Below the pieces are notes generated by a model that was not told the DNA's origin, ran no database searches, and saw only the letters and a list, made by a program, of their open reading frames with translations. From Marinomonas colpomeniae (lineage in GTDB: Bacteria > Pseudomonadota > Gammaproteobacteria > Pseudomonadales > Marinomonadaceae): a stretch of 64,000 bases of DNA. Each line of letters starts with the position of its first letter. Within the stretch, counting starts at the first letter, position 1. Made by a program: the position numbers and the translations under genes. Shown here piece after piece: positions 26,604 to 35,519 of this stretch. Where the stretch lies: NCBI RefSeq assembly GCF_014803385.1, contig NZ_JACYFC010000001.1, forward strand, positions 330,136 through 394,135, in the 5' to 3' direction.

Positions 26604-27218
26604 ATGTCTGAGAAAAGCGGTGATGACGTAATAAGTGAAGAAATTCTTTATGAAAAGATTGACCACTATTTACTAACGTTTGGATGCGACCGCTCACTAC
26701 TTTGCGTGTCGGAACTAGATGGTTTTTTAACAGCGTTAGGATGTTCAATACAAGAACTAGAGCCAGACCTTTGGTTAAACGCAATCTGGGGAACAGACGA
26801 AGACCAGCCTGTTTGGGAAAATACTGAGCAAGAAGATGAGTTTTTAAGCCTTGTTCTAATTATGTACATGGAAACCATGAATAGTTTATTGTTTGGTGAC
26901 TTCTATCCAGTCTACCTAGAGCAAGAAGTCGATGGTGAATATAAAATAATTGTTGAAGAATGGTGTGTCGGATTTATTCGTGGTGCAAAACTCATAGGTA
27001 TAGGCATCGGAGGCGATAAAGAGTTCTTTGATGAAGCTTTGGCACCAGCACGCTTGTTTGGTACTGAATTAGGTTGGGAAAAACAACAAAGTATGGTTGA
27101 AGAAGAGATTTCTTTTTGGCGAGATAATTTAGAGCCATCGGTACTTCGACTGGCGCATCATTTCCATCCTGAGATGCAAGCTGGTACCCATAGTGCTGAG
27201 ACTAGAATACTGCACTGA
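26604..27218 (+). CDS. UPF0149 / YecA-family protein
   Basis: This 204-residue acidic protein has the UPF0149 signature: SELDGFLTALGCSIQELEPD near residues 36-55 and a conserved aromatic/acidic helix (WCVGFIRGAKL, about residues 123-133). The C-terminal SEC-C zinc motif found in YecA itself is absent, so it is nearer the YgfB-like half. YgfB-type proteins have been linked to regulation in Pseudomonas, but no function can be assigned here. It ends before a bidirectional terminator shared with the aminotransferase. Confidence 0.8.
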   Translation: MSEKSGDDVISEEILYEKIDHYLLTFGCDRSLLCVSELDGFLTALGCSIQELEPDLWLNAIWGTDEDQPVWENTEQEDEFLSLVLIMYMETMNSLLFGDFYPVYLEQEVDGEYKIIVEEWCVGFIRGAKLIGIGIGGDKEFFDEALAPARLFGTELGWEKQQSMVEEEISFWRDNLEPSVLRLAHHFHPEMQAGTHSAETRILH

Positions 27219-27283
27219 TTTTTATTGACTCGTCTTATTCTCGTTCCTATTTAAATAATACGAAGCTAAACAGTATGAAACAC

Positions 27284-27320
27284 AAAAAAACCGTGACCAG
27301 TTAACTGATCACGGTTTTTT
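27284..27320. terminator. Bidirectional terminator
   Basis: The stem CCGTGACCAGTT / AACTGATCACGG (one mismatch) is flanked by a run of A on the left and a run of T on the right. It serves the converging YecA-family gene and aminotransferase gene. Confidence 0.93.
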
Positions 27321-27340
27321 AATAGATATATTGTACAGTA

Positions 27341-28537
27341 TTAACCAACGACTTTTGCGATACTCTCACAAAGGTAATCGATGTTGTCGTCACTCACTCC
27401 AGCAACACTCATACGACCTGTATCGGCAATATAAATAGAGTATTCACTGCGAAGTTTTCGAACTTGTTCTAGTGTTAAACCAGAATAAGAGAACATACCG
27501 CGCTGATCCTTAATGAAAGAAAAGTCTTTACTGACGCCCGATGCTGCCAATTTTGCAACAAGTTTATGGCGCAAGCCATTAATACGATCACGCATTCCAG
27601 TAACTTCCAATTCCCACTCTGCTTTCAACTCTGGGTCATTCATAATGGTATAAACAACCGCAGCACCGTGCGCTGGTGGCATTGAATAGTTTGCGCGGAT
27701 TGCTTGTCCAATAATTGAAAAAGCCGCATTTGCTTCATCAGCAGAAGCGGCAATAACACTCAAACCACCGCAACGCTCGCGATAGATACCAAAGTTCTTC
27801 GAGAAAGAGTTGGCAATCAACATGTCTTGTACATTCGCAGCCATGTGACGTAAGCCAGCCAGATCTTCGTCTAAACCATCACCAAAGCCTTGGTAAGCTG
27901 CATCAACCAAAGGTAAAAGGCCACGTTTATTGACAAAGTCAGTGAGGACTTTCCAGTGATCAAGTTGTAGATCGATACCTGTTGGGTTATGACAGCAAGC
28001 GTGTACTAACAAGACATCGCCCTGTTTTGCTTCAGCTTCAAGTTTTGCCATCATATCGTCAAAACGAAGACCGTTTGTCGCAGAATCGTAATAAGGGTAA
28101 TCAACAACCTCGACACCAGCAGAATCAAAAATAGATTTATGGTTACCCCATGTTGGGTCACTTACCCAAAGGCGCGCACCACTCAAGTTAGCGCTAATAA
28201 AATCAGCTGCGACTTTTAATGCACCGGTTCCGCCAGGTGTTTGCGTAGAACGAACATGACCCGATTGAATCAATGGGTTGTTTTCGCCAAGAACAAGACC
28301 CTTGATAAGACCTTCAAATTCAAGCGCACCATAAACACCTTGATAACTTTTAGAATCTTCTTGTTCAAGCAAAATAGCTTCGGCTTTTTTAACACTGTTT
28401 AAAATAGGCGTATGACCATTATCGTCTTTATAAACTCCCACACCCAGATCAATTTTCTTTGGGTTTGGATCTTGTTGATGGGCGACAATAAGAGCTAAAA
28501 GAGGGTCGCCAGGAACGACTTGAAGATGCTTAAACAT
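27341..28537 (-). CDS. Aspartate/aromatic amino acid aminotransferase (PLP)
   Basis: This class I aminotransferase of 398 residues belongs to the AspC/TyrB family and moves amino groups between aspartate or aromatic amino acids and 2-oxoglutarate. Features are VDLGVGVYKDDNGHTPIL-type N-terminus (here IDLGVGVYKDD), VHACCHNPTGID, YQGFGDGLDED and the PLP lysine in ANSFSKNFGIYRERCG (about residue 250). Sequence alone does not separate aspartate from tyrosine preference, so I give no symbol. Upstream, 28538-28908 holds promoter DNA for this gene and its divergent neighbour; the only distinct structure seen is a 19-bp palindrome near 28830. Confidence 0.93.
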   Translation of the reverse strand: MFKHLQVVPGDPLLALIVAHQQDPNPKKIDLGVGVYKDDNGHTPILNSVKKAEAILLEQEDSKSYQGVYGALEFEGLIKGLVLGENNPLIQSGHVRSTQTPGGTGALKVAADFISANLSGARLWVSDPTWGNHKSIFDSAGVEVVDYPYYDSATNGLRFDDMMAKLEAEAKQGDVLLVHACCHNPTGIDLQLDHWKVLTDFVNKRGLLPLVDAAYQGFGDGLDEDLAGLRHMAANVQDMLIANSFSKNFGIYRERCGGLSVIAASADEANAAFSIIGQAIRANYSMPPAHGAAVVYTIMNDPELKAEWELEVTGMRDRINGLRHKLVAKLAASGVSKDFSFIKDQRGMFSYSGLTLEQVRKLRSEYSIYIADTGRMSVAGVSDDNIDYLCESIAKVVG

Positions 28538-28821
28538 AATAGTTACGAAGTCCTATTTTAAGGTGGTTGCTAAAGTAAATATTGAGACGGTACGATTTTA
28601 AACAATCATGTCATTTTGCCGTATTTACAACAAAATACAATCAAAGTAAGCGGTAAACTTTCTTCTAACTGTAAAGAAAAGAAGACACTGTGCTTTTCTC
28701 TCTAAGAATTATTCTATTAATTCTATTTAGCTGCGGATTGGCGACATTATGAATTCACTCTACACTTCTAAGCTTAACCAAATACATAACAATTTTAGCC
28801 AGTATAAATAGGATCAAATAA

Positions 28822-28840
28822 TTATTGTTTTAAACAATAA
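28822..28840. promoter_or_regulatory. Palindromic operator candidate upstream of the siderophore-interacting gene
   Basis: TTATTGTTT-T-AAACAATAA is a perfect 9-bp inverted repeat around one base. Just beyond it, GCATTATCG on the right gives a partial resemblance to a Fur box on the other strand. It lies 69 bp before the siderophore-interacting reductase. Iron control is plausible but not shown. Confidence 0.4.
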
Positions 28841-28908
28841 GCATTATCGTTTATATTTGTCATTTCTAATTTTCCGCGTTTGGTGGATGATGCTTTGTAT
28901 GAGGGTTT

Positions 28909-29718
28909 ATGACGTCGATTTTGAAAAACGAACGTGTTGAAGTGCCGCTGAAACAGCGTGTTGCAACCGTTGTTGAGGTAACGGATTTATCTAAAACATT
29001 ACGGAGAATTAAGTTACAAGGAGACGATTTAGAAGGGTTTGGGTTTCACCCTTTGGCACCGGAAGCGCACGTAAAACTTTTTTTTCCAGAAGAATCGAGA
29101 GATGAACTTTGTTTACCTAAGGTGTTAAGTAATGGTCAAGCAGATTGGAAAGGCGCGGCGAGGGGGCGTTTTTCACCCTTTCGTGAATACACTATTCGTG
29201 CTTATGATGCGGATTTATTAACAGTCGATATTGATTTTGTTCTGCATGATGAAGGGGTTGGTGGGCCTTGGGCAAAACAAGTTGAAGTAGGTCAAACGCT
29301 TGGCATATTTGGGCCAAGGTCTGTTAAGTTGCCTCCATTTGGCGCATCTAATTATGTATTTTTTGCTGATGAAACAAGCCTTCCTGCATTGGTTCGTTGG
29401 TTAGAAATTCTACCAAAAACGGCGAAGATTGATGCTTGGGTTGAAGTGCAATCTGCTGAAAATGAAATACCCTTACCACAGCACAGTTGCGCAAATATTC
29501 GTTGGCTTTATCGTAATGACCGTTTAAATAAGGTGGCTTATGGTGCTTTACAGCTTCAAGCTTTAGCAAGTCTGCCAGAGGATTTGTTATCTAAAAATAC
29601 TTGGATCTGGGCCGCAACAGAAGCCCATACAATCGGTCAAATGAAGCGTGAATTGATTAAGAACAGCAAAATAAATACGGCTCACTTAGATCTGACTTCT
29701 TATTGGAAGCATGAGTAA
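28909..29718 (+). CDS. Siderophore-interacting protein (FAD/NAD(P)H ferric-siderophore reductase)
   Basis: This 269-residue protein of the SIP/ViuB family reduces ferric siderophores in the cytoplasm to release iron. The N-terminal FAD-binding barrel carries FREYTIRAYD (R-x-Y-T flavin motif, about residues 93-102) and GVGGPWAKQVEVGQTLGIFG. The C-terminal NAD(P)H half has the FFADETSLPALVRWLE motif and IWAATEAHTIGQMKREL. The ATG at 28909 follows GAGGG. No siderophore uptake genes are adjacent. A terminator follows. Confidence 0.92.
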   Translation: MTSILKNERVEVPLKQRVATVVEVTDLSKTLRRIKLQGDDLEGFGFHPLAPEAHVKLFFPEESRDELCLPKVLSNGQADWKGAARGRFSPFREYTIRAYDADLLTVDIDFVLHDEGVGGPWAKQVEVGQTLGIFGPRSVKLPPFGASNYVFFADETSLPALVRWLEILPKTAKIDAWVEVQSAENEIPLPQHSCANIRWLYRNDRLNKVAYGALQLQALASLPEDLLSKNTWIWAATEAHTIGQMKRELIKNSKINTAHLDLTSYWKHE

Positions 29719-29722
29719 AATG

Positions 29723-29758
29723 AAGTGCAAGGAACTGAGTGTTCAGCTCTTTGCACTT
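29723..29758. terminator. Terminator between SIP gene and pirin
   Basis: AAGTGCAA ... TTGCACTT with inner CTGA/TCAG pairing makes a long hairpin just after the SIP stop codon, followed by a T-containing tail (ATTAGTTT). It lies between converging genes. Confidence 0.7.
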
Positions 29759-29807
29759 ATTAGTTTACTGTGCATTTATCTAAAAACGACTAACGATTAA
29801 TTACTTA

Positions 29808-30506
29808 TCAGATAAGGTCGAAAAGCAGTGCTTTACTACGTTGTTGGCCGACTTTTTTGAAATGAATATCCGTTTGATCTTCTATTTTTGCACCGTCACC
29901 TGCTTTTAATATCACGCCATTACCTAGAGATAATTCACCCTCTATAACGTGAACATAATAATGACGGTATTTATCGGCTTGCCATGTAACTTCTGTTTCG
30001 CTTTCTAATATTAATTGAATAAGCTGCATGTCTTGCTTAACTTGCAAGGTGTCATTTTTTCCATCTGGTGTGATCACAGTGGTGAAACCTTGAGTTTCAC
30101 CAAACGTTTTTTGTTGGTAGTCAGGTGCTCCACCTAGTTTATTCGGCTGTATCCAGATTTGCAGAAACTTAAGCGGATCTGTTTTTGACGCATTAAATTC
30201 ACTATGGAAAATACCTTTACCCGCTGACATCAATTGATATTCACCGACTGGTAGTTCTTCAATATTGCCAGCACTGTCTTTATGAGAAATTCTGCCTTCT
30301 AATACTAAACTTATAATTTCCATGTCTTTGTGACCATGGGTTTCAAAGCCTGCGTCAGGGGACACTGAATCATCATTAATGACGCGTAGATGTGAAAAAC
30401 CCATGTGCTGAGGGTCATAATAGTTACCGAATGAAAAACTGTGATGGCTGTTTAACCAGCCGAAGTTTGCGTGTCCACGGTCTTGAGCGTGACGAAGAGT
30501 AATCAT
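29808..30506 (-). CDS. Pirin family protein (YhhW/YhaK-like)
   Basis: This bicupin pirin of 232 residues starts MITLRHAQDRGHANFGWLNS, with the conserved HSFSFGNYYDPQHMGFSHLR and ETHGHKDMEIISLVLEG metal-binding His/Glu cluster (about residues 20-75). Some family members act as quercetin 2,3-dioxygenases; others are redox sensors. It is divergent from a YhaJ-like LysR gene, the same pairing as E. coli yhaK-yhaJ, so the regulator probably controls it. Confidence 0.93.
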   Translation of the reverse strand: MITLRHAQDRGHANFGWLNSHHSFSFGNYYDPQHMGFSHLRVINDDSVSPDAGFETHGHKDMEIISLVLEGRISHKDSAGNIEELPVGEYQLMSAGKGIFHSEFNASKTDPLKFLQIWIQPNKLGGAPDYQQKTFGETQGFTTVITPDGKNDTLQVKQDMQLIQLILESETEVTWQADKYRHYYVHVIEGELSLGNGVILKAGDGAKIEDQTDIHFKKVGQQRSKALLFDLI

Positions 30507-30638
30507 AGAATGTCTCCAAATTTTTCTATAAATCTTGATGATTTATTCTTGATGAATTCAGTGTATGAGCTTGAGAAAAGAAAGAAAACCGGAAGCTTTT
30601 GAGATACTATTTCAAAAAAATTGAATAAAGGTTATTCC

Positions 30639-31547
30639 ATGGCTCATGCCGTTACGTTAGAAGCACTACGAGTACTGGAAGCGATTCATAAACTGGGCAG
30701 TTTTGCCGCCGCCGCAGACGCTTTGTTTAAGGTACCATCGGCATTAACTTACACCGTCAAAAAATTGGAAGATGATTTAGGTGTGCCTCTATTCGATCGT
30801 TCACGCCAAAAAGCCGTATTAACGCCAGCAGGCCATCTGGTACTAGATCAGGGACGAGCGATTCTAGATGCCGCCACACGATTAGAAGATTCAATAAAGC
30901 AATTTGAGTCAGGCTGGGAGCCTAAGCTGAGAATTGCTCGTGATACGGTGTTACTTGAATCACCTTTAATGGAGACTGTTGGGGACTTCTTGGTGCAGAA
31001 TCGCCCATTAGAATTGACTCTATCTGAAGAATCCGTTGGTGGTGGATGGGATGCTTTACATGATGATCGCGTAGACTTGGTGATTGGTGCAACAGGTGAA
31101 TTACCAAAAGGGAACTTTCATACTCGAGCGATTGGTGAATTAGAATTTGTGTTTGCTGTCGCGCCAACGCATCCTTTAGCATTGATTGAAGGTGTCGTTA
31201 CCGCTGCACAATTACGACAATATCCAGCGATTGTGGTTGCTGATAGTTCAAAAGTTTTGCCAGCTCGAAATATCGGTATTTTTGAAAGTCGTCAGGTGCT
31301 TAGGGTCGATACCATGCGCAGTAAAATACAGGCGCAATGTCTTGGGCTAGGAGTAGGGTATTTGCCTAAACATCGAATCATCGATGAATTAAATTCGGGC
31401 CGTTTGGTAATGAGACAATGTGAGTTCCCAAGACCTAATATCATAGCGTATTTAGCATGGCGGAAAGACAGCCCTGGTCGAGGATTATCTTGGTTTGTTG
31501 ATCGTTTGAGTAAGCAAGATTGGCAGCTTATTAGTGTTTCAGAGTAA
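30639..31547 (+). CDS. LysR-family regulator, YhaJ-like
   Basis: This 302-residue LysR regulator has an N-terminal winged helix-turn-helix (LEAIHKLGSFAAAADALFKV then PSALTYTVKKLEDDLGVPLF, residues about 10-50) and a C-terminal effector domain (about 90-295). ATG 30639 has AAAGG 7 nt upstream; an in-frame TTG at 30621 is less likely. E. coli YhaJ, which responds to nitroaromatics and quinone-like compounds, is divergent from a pirin gene in the same way. That function is known only for YhaJ and is inferred here. Confidence 0.9.
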   Translation: MAHAVTLEALRVLEAIHKLGSFAAAADALFKVPSALTYTVKKLEDDLGVPLFDRSRQKAVLTPAGHLVLDQGRAILDAATRLEDSIKQFESGWEPKLRIARDTVLLESPLMETVGDFLVQNRPLELTLSEESVGGGWDALHDDRVDLVIGATGELPKGNFHTRAIGELEFVFAVAPTHPLALIEGVVTAAQLRQYPAIVVADSSKVLPARNIGIFESRQVLRVDTMRSKIQAQCLGLGVGYLPKHRIIDELNSGRLVMRQCEFPRPNIIAYLAWRKDSPGRGLSWFVDRLSKQDWQLISVSE

Positions 31548-31634
31548 TGGTTTTTATTTGTTAGGCGATCATGTATTAATGATTTGATTGAAGCCTTGTA
31601 TTTAACGTCGTTTATGACGTCATAAGGAGTATTG

Positions 31635-32579
31635 GTGTTTTCTCTTTCTCTTTCCGTATTGCCCGTATTTTTATTATTGGTGGCTGGTGCTGCTTGTCAG
31701 CGTTTTCGCTTCCCTATGGGCGGCTTTTGGCCTGGTGTAGACAAGCTGGCTTATTGGGTGTTGTTTCCCTCTTTGTTATTCCATAAGACATCGCAAATTG
31801 ACTTCTCAAACCCTATGTTGCCAAAGTATGCATTTATTCTTTTGTGCGCTTTGTTTATCACGGCAATTTTTGTCTTTATCAGTGCGTGGTTTTTGAAAAT
31901 ACAACCACCGATTGCATCGTCGATGCTGCAAGCTGGTGTTCGTTTTAATACTTTTATTGTCTTGGCACTGGCTGGTAGTTTATATGGCGATGAAGGTTTG
32001 GTATTAGCTGCGCTGGGCGCATCTGTTTTAATCCCTTCGGTTAATGTGTTCTTGGTGGTGTCTATGGTATTGATGCATCGTCCGCCGGCAAAGAACGGTG
32101 TGGTGGTGACTTTACCTAGGTTGCTTAGTGGTGCCTTGGTTCGAAATCCTTTGATCGTCTCCATTGTGTTAGGTAGTGGTTTAAATCTACTAGGATTAAC
32201 GCCAATTGTTTTAATTTCCGACGTAATTGGTATGTTGTCTCAATCTGCCTTGCCGTTAGTCTTATTAGCCGTGGGAGCCAGTGTGCGGTTAGAAGCGATT
32301 CGCACTGTCGGTATGACGTTTGTCTTGTCTTCGGTAGCTCGTTTTGTGGTGTTTCCTCTAGTAATTGGCATCCTGTGCTGGTGGCTTGATGTTCGCGGTT
32401 TGCCTGCCTTGGTTGCGGTGTTGTTTGGCATGGTGCCAACGGCTACATCCGCCTATGCGCTAGCTCGTCAGCTCGGTGGAGATGCAGATAGAATGTCGGC
32501 TTACATCACAATACAGACGTTGATGTCAGTATTAACTGTTCCGGTTAGTGTTTGGTTAAGTCAGTTGTATTTGTCTTAA
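31635..32579 (+). CDS. AEC (auxin efflux carrier) family transporter
   Basis: This 314-residue inner-membrane protein has about ten hydrophobic segments in the AEC/MleP-like arrangement: start MFSLSLSVLPVFLLLVAGAA, internal AGVRFNTFIVLALAGSLYGD, C-terminal GMVPTATSAYALARQLGGDA. Members export or import organic anions such as malate. I chose GTG 31635 with AAGGAG 5 nt upstream rather than TTG 31632. An inverted ACGTC/GACGT repeat lies just upstream (31600-31620), perhaps a LysR-type site. It ends in a terminator shared with galU. Confidence 0.9.
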   Translation: MFSLSLSVLPVFLLLVAGAACQRFRFPMGGFWPGVDKLAYWVLFPSLLFHKTSQIDFSNPMLPKYAFILLCALFITAIFVFISAWFLKIQPPIASSMLQAGVRFNTFIVLALAGSLYGDEGLVLAALGASVLIPSVNVFLVVSMVLMHRPPAKNGVVVTLPRLLSGALVRNPLIVSIVLGSGLNLLGLTPIVLISDVIGMLSQSALPLVLLAVGASVRLEAIRTVGMTFVLSSVARFVVFPLVIGILCWWLDVRGLPALVAVLFGMVPTATSAYALARQLGGDADRMSAYITIQTLMSVLTVPVSVWLSQLYLS

Positions 32580-32596
32580 TCGACAGAATTTAAAAT

Positions 32597-32650
32597 AAAA
32601 AAACCACGCCTATTACTTTAGTTTGCCTCTAAGCAATAGGCGTGGTTTTT
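32597..32650. terminator. Bidirectional terminator between AEC transporter and galU
   Basis: An 11-bp perfect stem CCACGCCTATT / AATAGGCGTGG with a 20-nt loop is flanked by a run of A before it and T after it. It serves both converging genes. Confidence 0.93.
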
Positions 32651-32677
32651 ATCGTTATGGCAATTTAGTGTAAAAAG

Positions 32678-33511
32678 TTAACTTTCTTTGTAAATGTGCT
32701 TATAACAGTAATTTGTCGCTTCAACAAAGCCATCAACACTGCCGCAGTCAAAACGTTTGCCTTTGAATTTATAGGCGATGACACAGCCTTCTTGTGCTTG
32801 TTGTAAAATAGCATCAGTAATTTGAACTTCACCATTACGTCCAGGCGGTGTATTTCGGATTTTGTCGAAGATGTCTGGTGTAAGGATATAACGGCCAATA
32901 ATAGCGAGATTTGAAGGTGCCTCTTCTTTACTCGGTTTCTCTACCATGTCTGTAACACGATATAGACCATCGTTCATTGACTCACCTTTTATCACACCAT
33001 ATTTGTGCACTTCATCTTCAGGTACTTCTTCGATAGCAACAATGGTGCAACGAAACTGGTTATACAGTTTAACCATTTGCGCCATAACACCGTCGCCATC
33101 ATCTTCGCCGAAGCAAAGGTCATCGGCTAGTACGACGCCAAAGGCTTCGTCGCCAATAATTGGTTCGCTGCTTAGTATGGCATGACCTAAGCCGAGCATA
33201 TTGTTTTGACGAATATATGAGAAGTTTACATTGTCAATTAGGTGACGGATGCCTTCTAAATATTGCTCTTTACTGGTGCCAGAAATTTGGTGTTCTAACT
33301 CATAGCTGATGTCGAAGTGATCTGCTATAGCGCGTTTGCCACGACCAGTCACGAAAGTTACATTGTTTAGGCCTGCGGCTTCTGCTTCTTCTACACCATA
33401 CTGAACGAGAGGCTTGTTCACGATAGGAAGCATTTCTTTTGGCATGGACTTAGTGGCAGGTAAAAAACGAGTACCGTAGCCAGCAACAGGGAATAGACAT
33501 TTACGAATCAT
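32678..33511 (-). CDS. galU: UTP-glucose-1-phosphate uridylyltransferase
   Basis: It makes UDP-glucose from UTP and glucose-1-phosphate, feeding cell-surface polysaccharide and trehalose synthesis. The 277-residue product begins MIRKCLFPVAGYGTRFLPAT with KSMPKEMLPIVNKPLVQYGV, the nucleotide-binding signature. Later landmarks are VLADDLCFGEDDG and MVEKPSKEEAPSNLAIIGRY. Length is normal for GalU. It is transcribed alone between terminators. Confidence 0.97.
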   Translation of the reverse strand: MIRKCLFPVAGYGTRFLPATKSMPKEMLPIVNKPLVQYGVEEAEAAGLNNVTFVTGRGKRAIADHFDISYELEHQISGTSKEQYLEGIRHLIDNVNFSYIRQNNMLGLGHAILSSEPIIGDEAFGVVLADDLCFGEDDGDGVMAQMVKLYNQFRCTIVAIEEVPEDEVHKYGVIKGESMNDGLYRVTDMVEKPSKEEAPSNLAIIGRYILTPDIFDKIRNTPPGRNGEVQITDAILQQAQEGCVIAYKFKGKRFDCGSVDGFVEATNYCYKHIYKES

Positions 33512-33589
33512 AACTTTTCCTTTTAATAATGGCTTATATCATGGCTGTCAAAAAAAGTGGTAGCCAGCCAGTTCCAGTGGATATCTATA

Positions 33590-34468
33590 TTATAGAACAT
33601 CTCGTGTGACAGTTAATATTACCTTGGTTAACCGATCTAATACAGGGGCATTCAGTTTGTACCAGTGCCAATACAGTGGCAGCGTCAGCGGTTTGTCAGG
33701 AAATAAAGAGACTAGTTGCTTATTCCTTAACTGATCTTTAATTTGTACACTAGGAACTAAAGCACAGACTGTGCCACTCATAGCGAGTTCAACAAAGCCG
33801 TGAGACGAGGGATACCAGTGACTGTTTCGAGTATCCGCTTTTATATTTAAGCATTCGTCTTGATAACGGGTCCAAAGCTCGTCCCGTTCGTCATAAATTA
33901 AAGATGGGGAACATAAGACGGCTTCAGGACTAACATCTCCTTTCAAATGTGTTTTGATAAACTCCTGTGTCGCTACCAATTCATAATTCATATAGCCTAA
34001 AAATACCGAATCCCCACCTGTTACAGGGGTTCCAGTTTGACTAAGGCAGGCGATCACTTCTCCTGTTTGAAGCAAGGTTCGTGTATGTCCTTCGTCTGCA
34101 GATTTTATATGTAATTTGGTGCTGCTCGTGGAAGAGAATTGACTAAGCACTTCTGTAAACCAAGTCGCCAAGGCATCGTTATTCACTGCGATACTAAGTG
34201 GATGATTCGATGTTGTTCCTTGTATGTCTTCCTGTAGACCTTCTTCTAGCATGGTAACTCGGTTGAAGTGTGCGAGCATTTTTTCACCGAGTGGTGTTGC
34301 CGTTACAGGGCGTGCGCGAATTAACAGAGGTCGACCGCAGTCTTGCTCAAGGCGTTTTATGTTTTGAGATACCGCGGATTGGGTCAGGCTTAAGTGTTTC
34401 GCTGCCTTATCAAAACTCTGAAATCTTAATACTGCATTCAGGCTTACTAGCGCTTTATAATCCATCAT
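33590..34468 (-). CDS. LysR-family regulator, ArgP (IciA)-like
   Basis: This 292-residue LysR regulator has an HTH at residues about 18-50 (FDKAAKHLSLTQSAVSQNIK) and a C-terminal effector domain. It lies divergent from an ArgO/LysE-type exporter with a 123-bp gap, the classic argP-argO layout, in which ArgP with arginine or lysine controls export. Two adjacent ATGs (34468, 34465) are possible starts. Orthology to ArgP is inferred from context and the HTH region. Confidence 0.88.
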   Translation of the reverse strand: MMDYKALVSLNAVLRFQSFDKAAKHLSLTQSAVSQNIKRLEQDCGRPLLIRARPVTATPLGEKMLAHFNRVTMLEEGLQEDIQGTTSNHPLSIAVNNDALATWFTEVLSQFSSTSSTKLHIKSADEGHTRTLLQTGEVIACLSQTGTPVTGGDSVFLGYMNYELVATQEFIKTHLKGDVSPEAVLCSPSLIYDERDELWTRYQDECLNIKADTRNSHWYPSSHGFVELAMSGTVCALVPSVQIKDQLRNKQLVSLFPDKPLTLPLYWHWYKLNAPVLDRLTKVILTVTRDVL

Positions 34469-34591
34469 AATTTTTATTACCTAGTATTAAATAGCTAAAT
34501 ATTAAATTTTCTAATGTGGTTTTAGTTTAATTAATTTTAATTTAAGCGCTGCTTTCCGTAAGATCAAGCGAAATTTAAGGAGAGTGACAAT

Positions 34592-35200
34592 ATGTTGGCA
34601 TTAATAAGCGGTGCGATTACCGGTGGTGGTTTGATTGTAGCGGTAGGCGCACAAAATAGTTTCTTATTAGAGCAGGCCTTAAAACGACATTATGCGTTTC
34701 CGATCGCGTTACTCTTTATTTTGAGTGATGCTCTTTCAATCGCCTTGGGGGCATTTGGCTTAGGCTTGATTCTGCAAAGTCACGATTGGTTATTAACCGT
34801 TTCACGCTGGGGTGGTGTGGCTTTTCTAGTTTGGTTTGCACTGGGGAAATGGCGATCTTCTTTCCAAGAAGAACATTTGATTTTAGAGCGGTACATTAAG
34901 CGTCTCGCGATTTGGCCTTTATTTTTGATGGGCTTTGCAGTGACTTGGCTTAATCCACACTTTTATTTGGATACTATGATTTTAATGGGCAGCTTGGCAA
35001 ACCAATGGCAAGATGAGAAATGGCAGTTTGTTTTAGGTGGCGTGTTAGCTTCTGTCGTGTGGTTTTTGATGTTGGCTTTCATTGGTAGGTTGTGTGCTAA
35101 ATGGTTAGAAAAAGCGGCATTTTGGCGCTGGTTTAATCGTATAAATGCCATCTTGATTTGGAGTATCGCATTCAAAATCGCCACACAGCCTTTATCCTAA
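34592..35200 (+). CDS. argO: LysE/ArgO family amino acid exporter
   Basis: This 202-residue inner-membrane exporter has about six hydrophobic segments. LysE-family landmarks include GGGLIVAVGAQNSFLLEQAL near the N-terminus and FAVTWLNPHFYLDTMILMGS in the middle. It exports basic amino acids, probably arginine or lysine. A GGAGAG site precedes the ATG. The divergent ArgP-like regulator supports the call. An IS5-type MITE begins 50 bp after the stop. Confidence 0.88.
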   Translation: MLALISGAITGGGLIVAVGAQNSFLLEQALKRHYAFPIALLFILSDALSIALGAFGLGLILQSHDWLLTVSRWGGVAFLVWFALGKWRSSFQEEHLILERYIKRLAIWPLFLMGFAVTWLNPHFYLDTMILMGSLANQWQDEKWQFVLGGVLASVVWFLMLAFIGRLCAKWLEKAAFWRWFNRINAILIWSIAFKIATQPLS

Positions 35201-35249
35201 TGGAATAAAAACTGTGTGAAGACAATGGCGTAATAAAAGATGAAGAAAG

Positions 35250-35519
35250 CTAGGGAAGGTGCGAATAAGTCTCCTGTTCTCAGTCTTACCAGAAAAAGCG
35301 TCACACAAGGCGTCACTTTGAAGTAATGTAGGTACCTTTCAAGAAGGGACAACACAGGGTGACGTTTTTTCTGAAAGACCCGAAGGGCGTGGCCTAAAAG
35401 CCTTATCTGTAAGTTGACAAGCTGATCAATAGAATGACTATTAAGTTGCGCTTCTCGCCTTAAATCTCAGACTTTTATCCACACGCTGAGGCGGGAGGAC
35501 TTATTCGTACCTTCCCTAG
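35250..35519. mobile_element. IS5-type MITE (non-autonomous element) with CTAG target duplication
   Basis: Terminal inverted repeats start GGAAGGTGCGAATAAGTC on the left (35254) and GGAAGGTACGAATAAGTC on the complement at the right (ending 35515), differing at one base. The ends closely resemble those of IS5 (GGAAGGTGCGAACAAG). Both sides are flanked by CTAG (35250-35253 and 35516-35519), fitting the 4-bp YTAR duplication of IS5 elements. The 262-bp interior has no transposase and contains a second inverted repeat (35290-35304 with 35359-35373, one mismatch), so the RNA would fold strongly. It is probably mobilised by an IS5-family transposase elsewhere. Confidence 0.88.

Noticed and set aside
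31751-32439. Minus-strand frames opposite the AEC transporter
   Set aside because: Shadows of a membrane-protein gene; Thr/Pro/Lys-rich composition and no ribosome sites.
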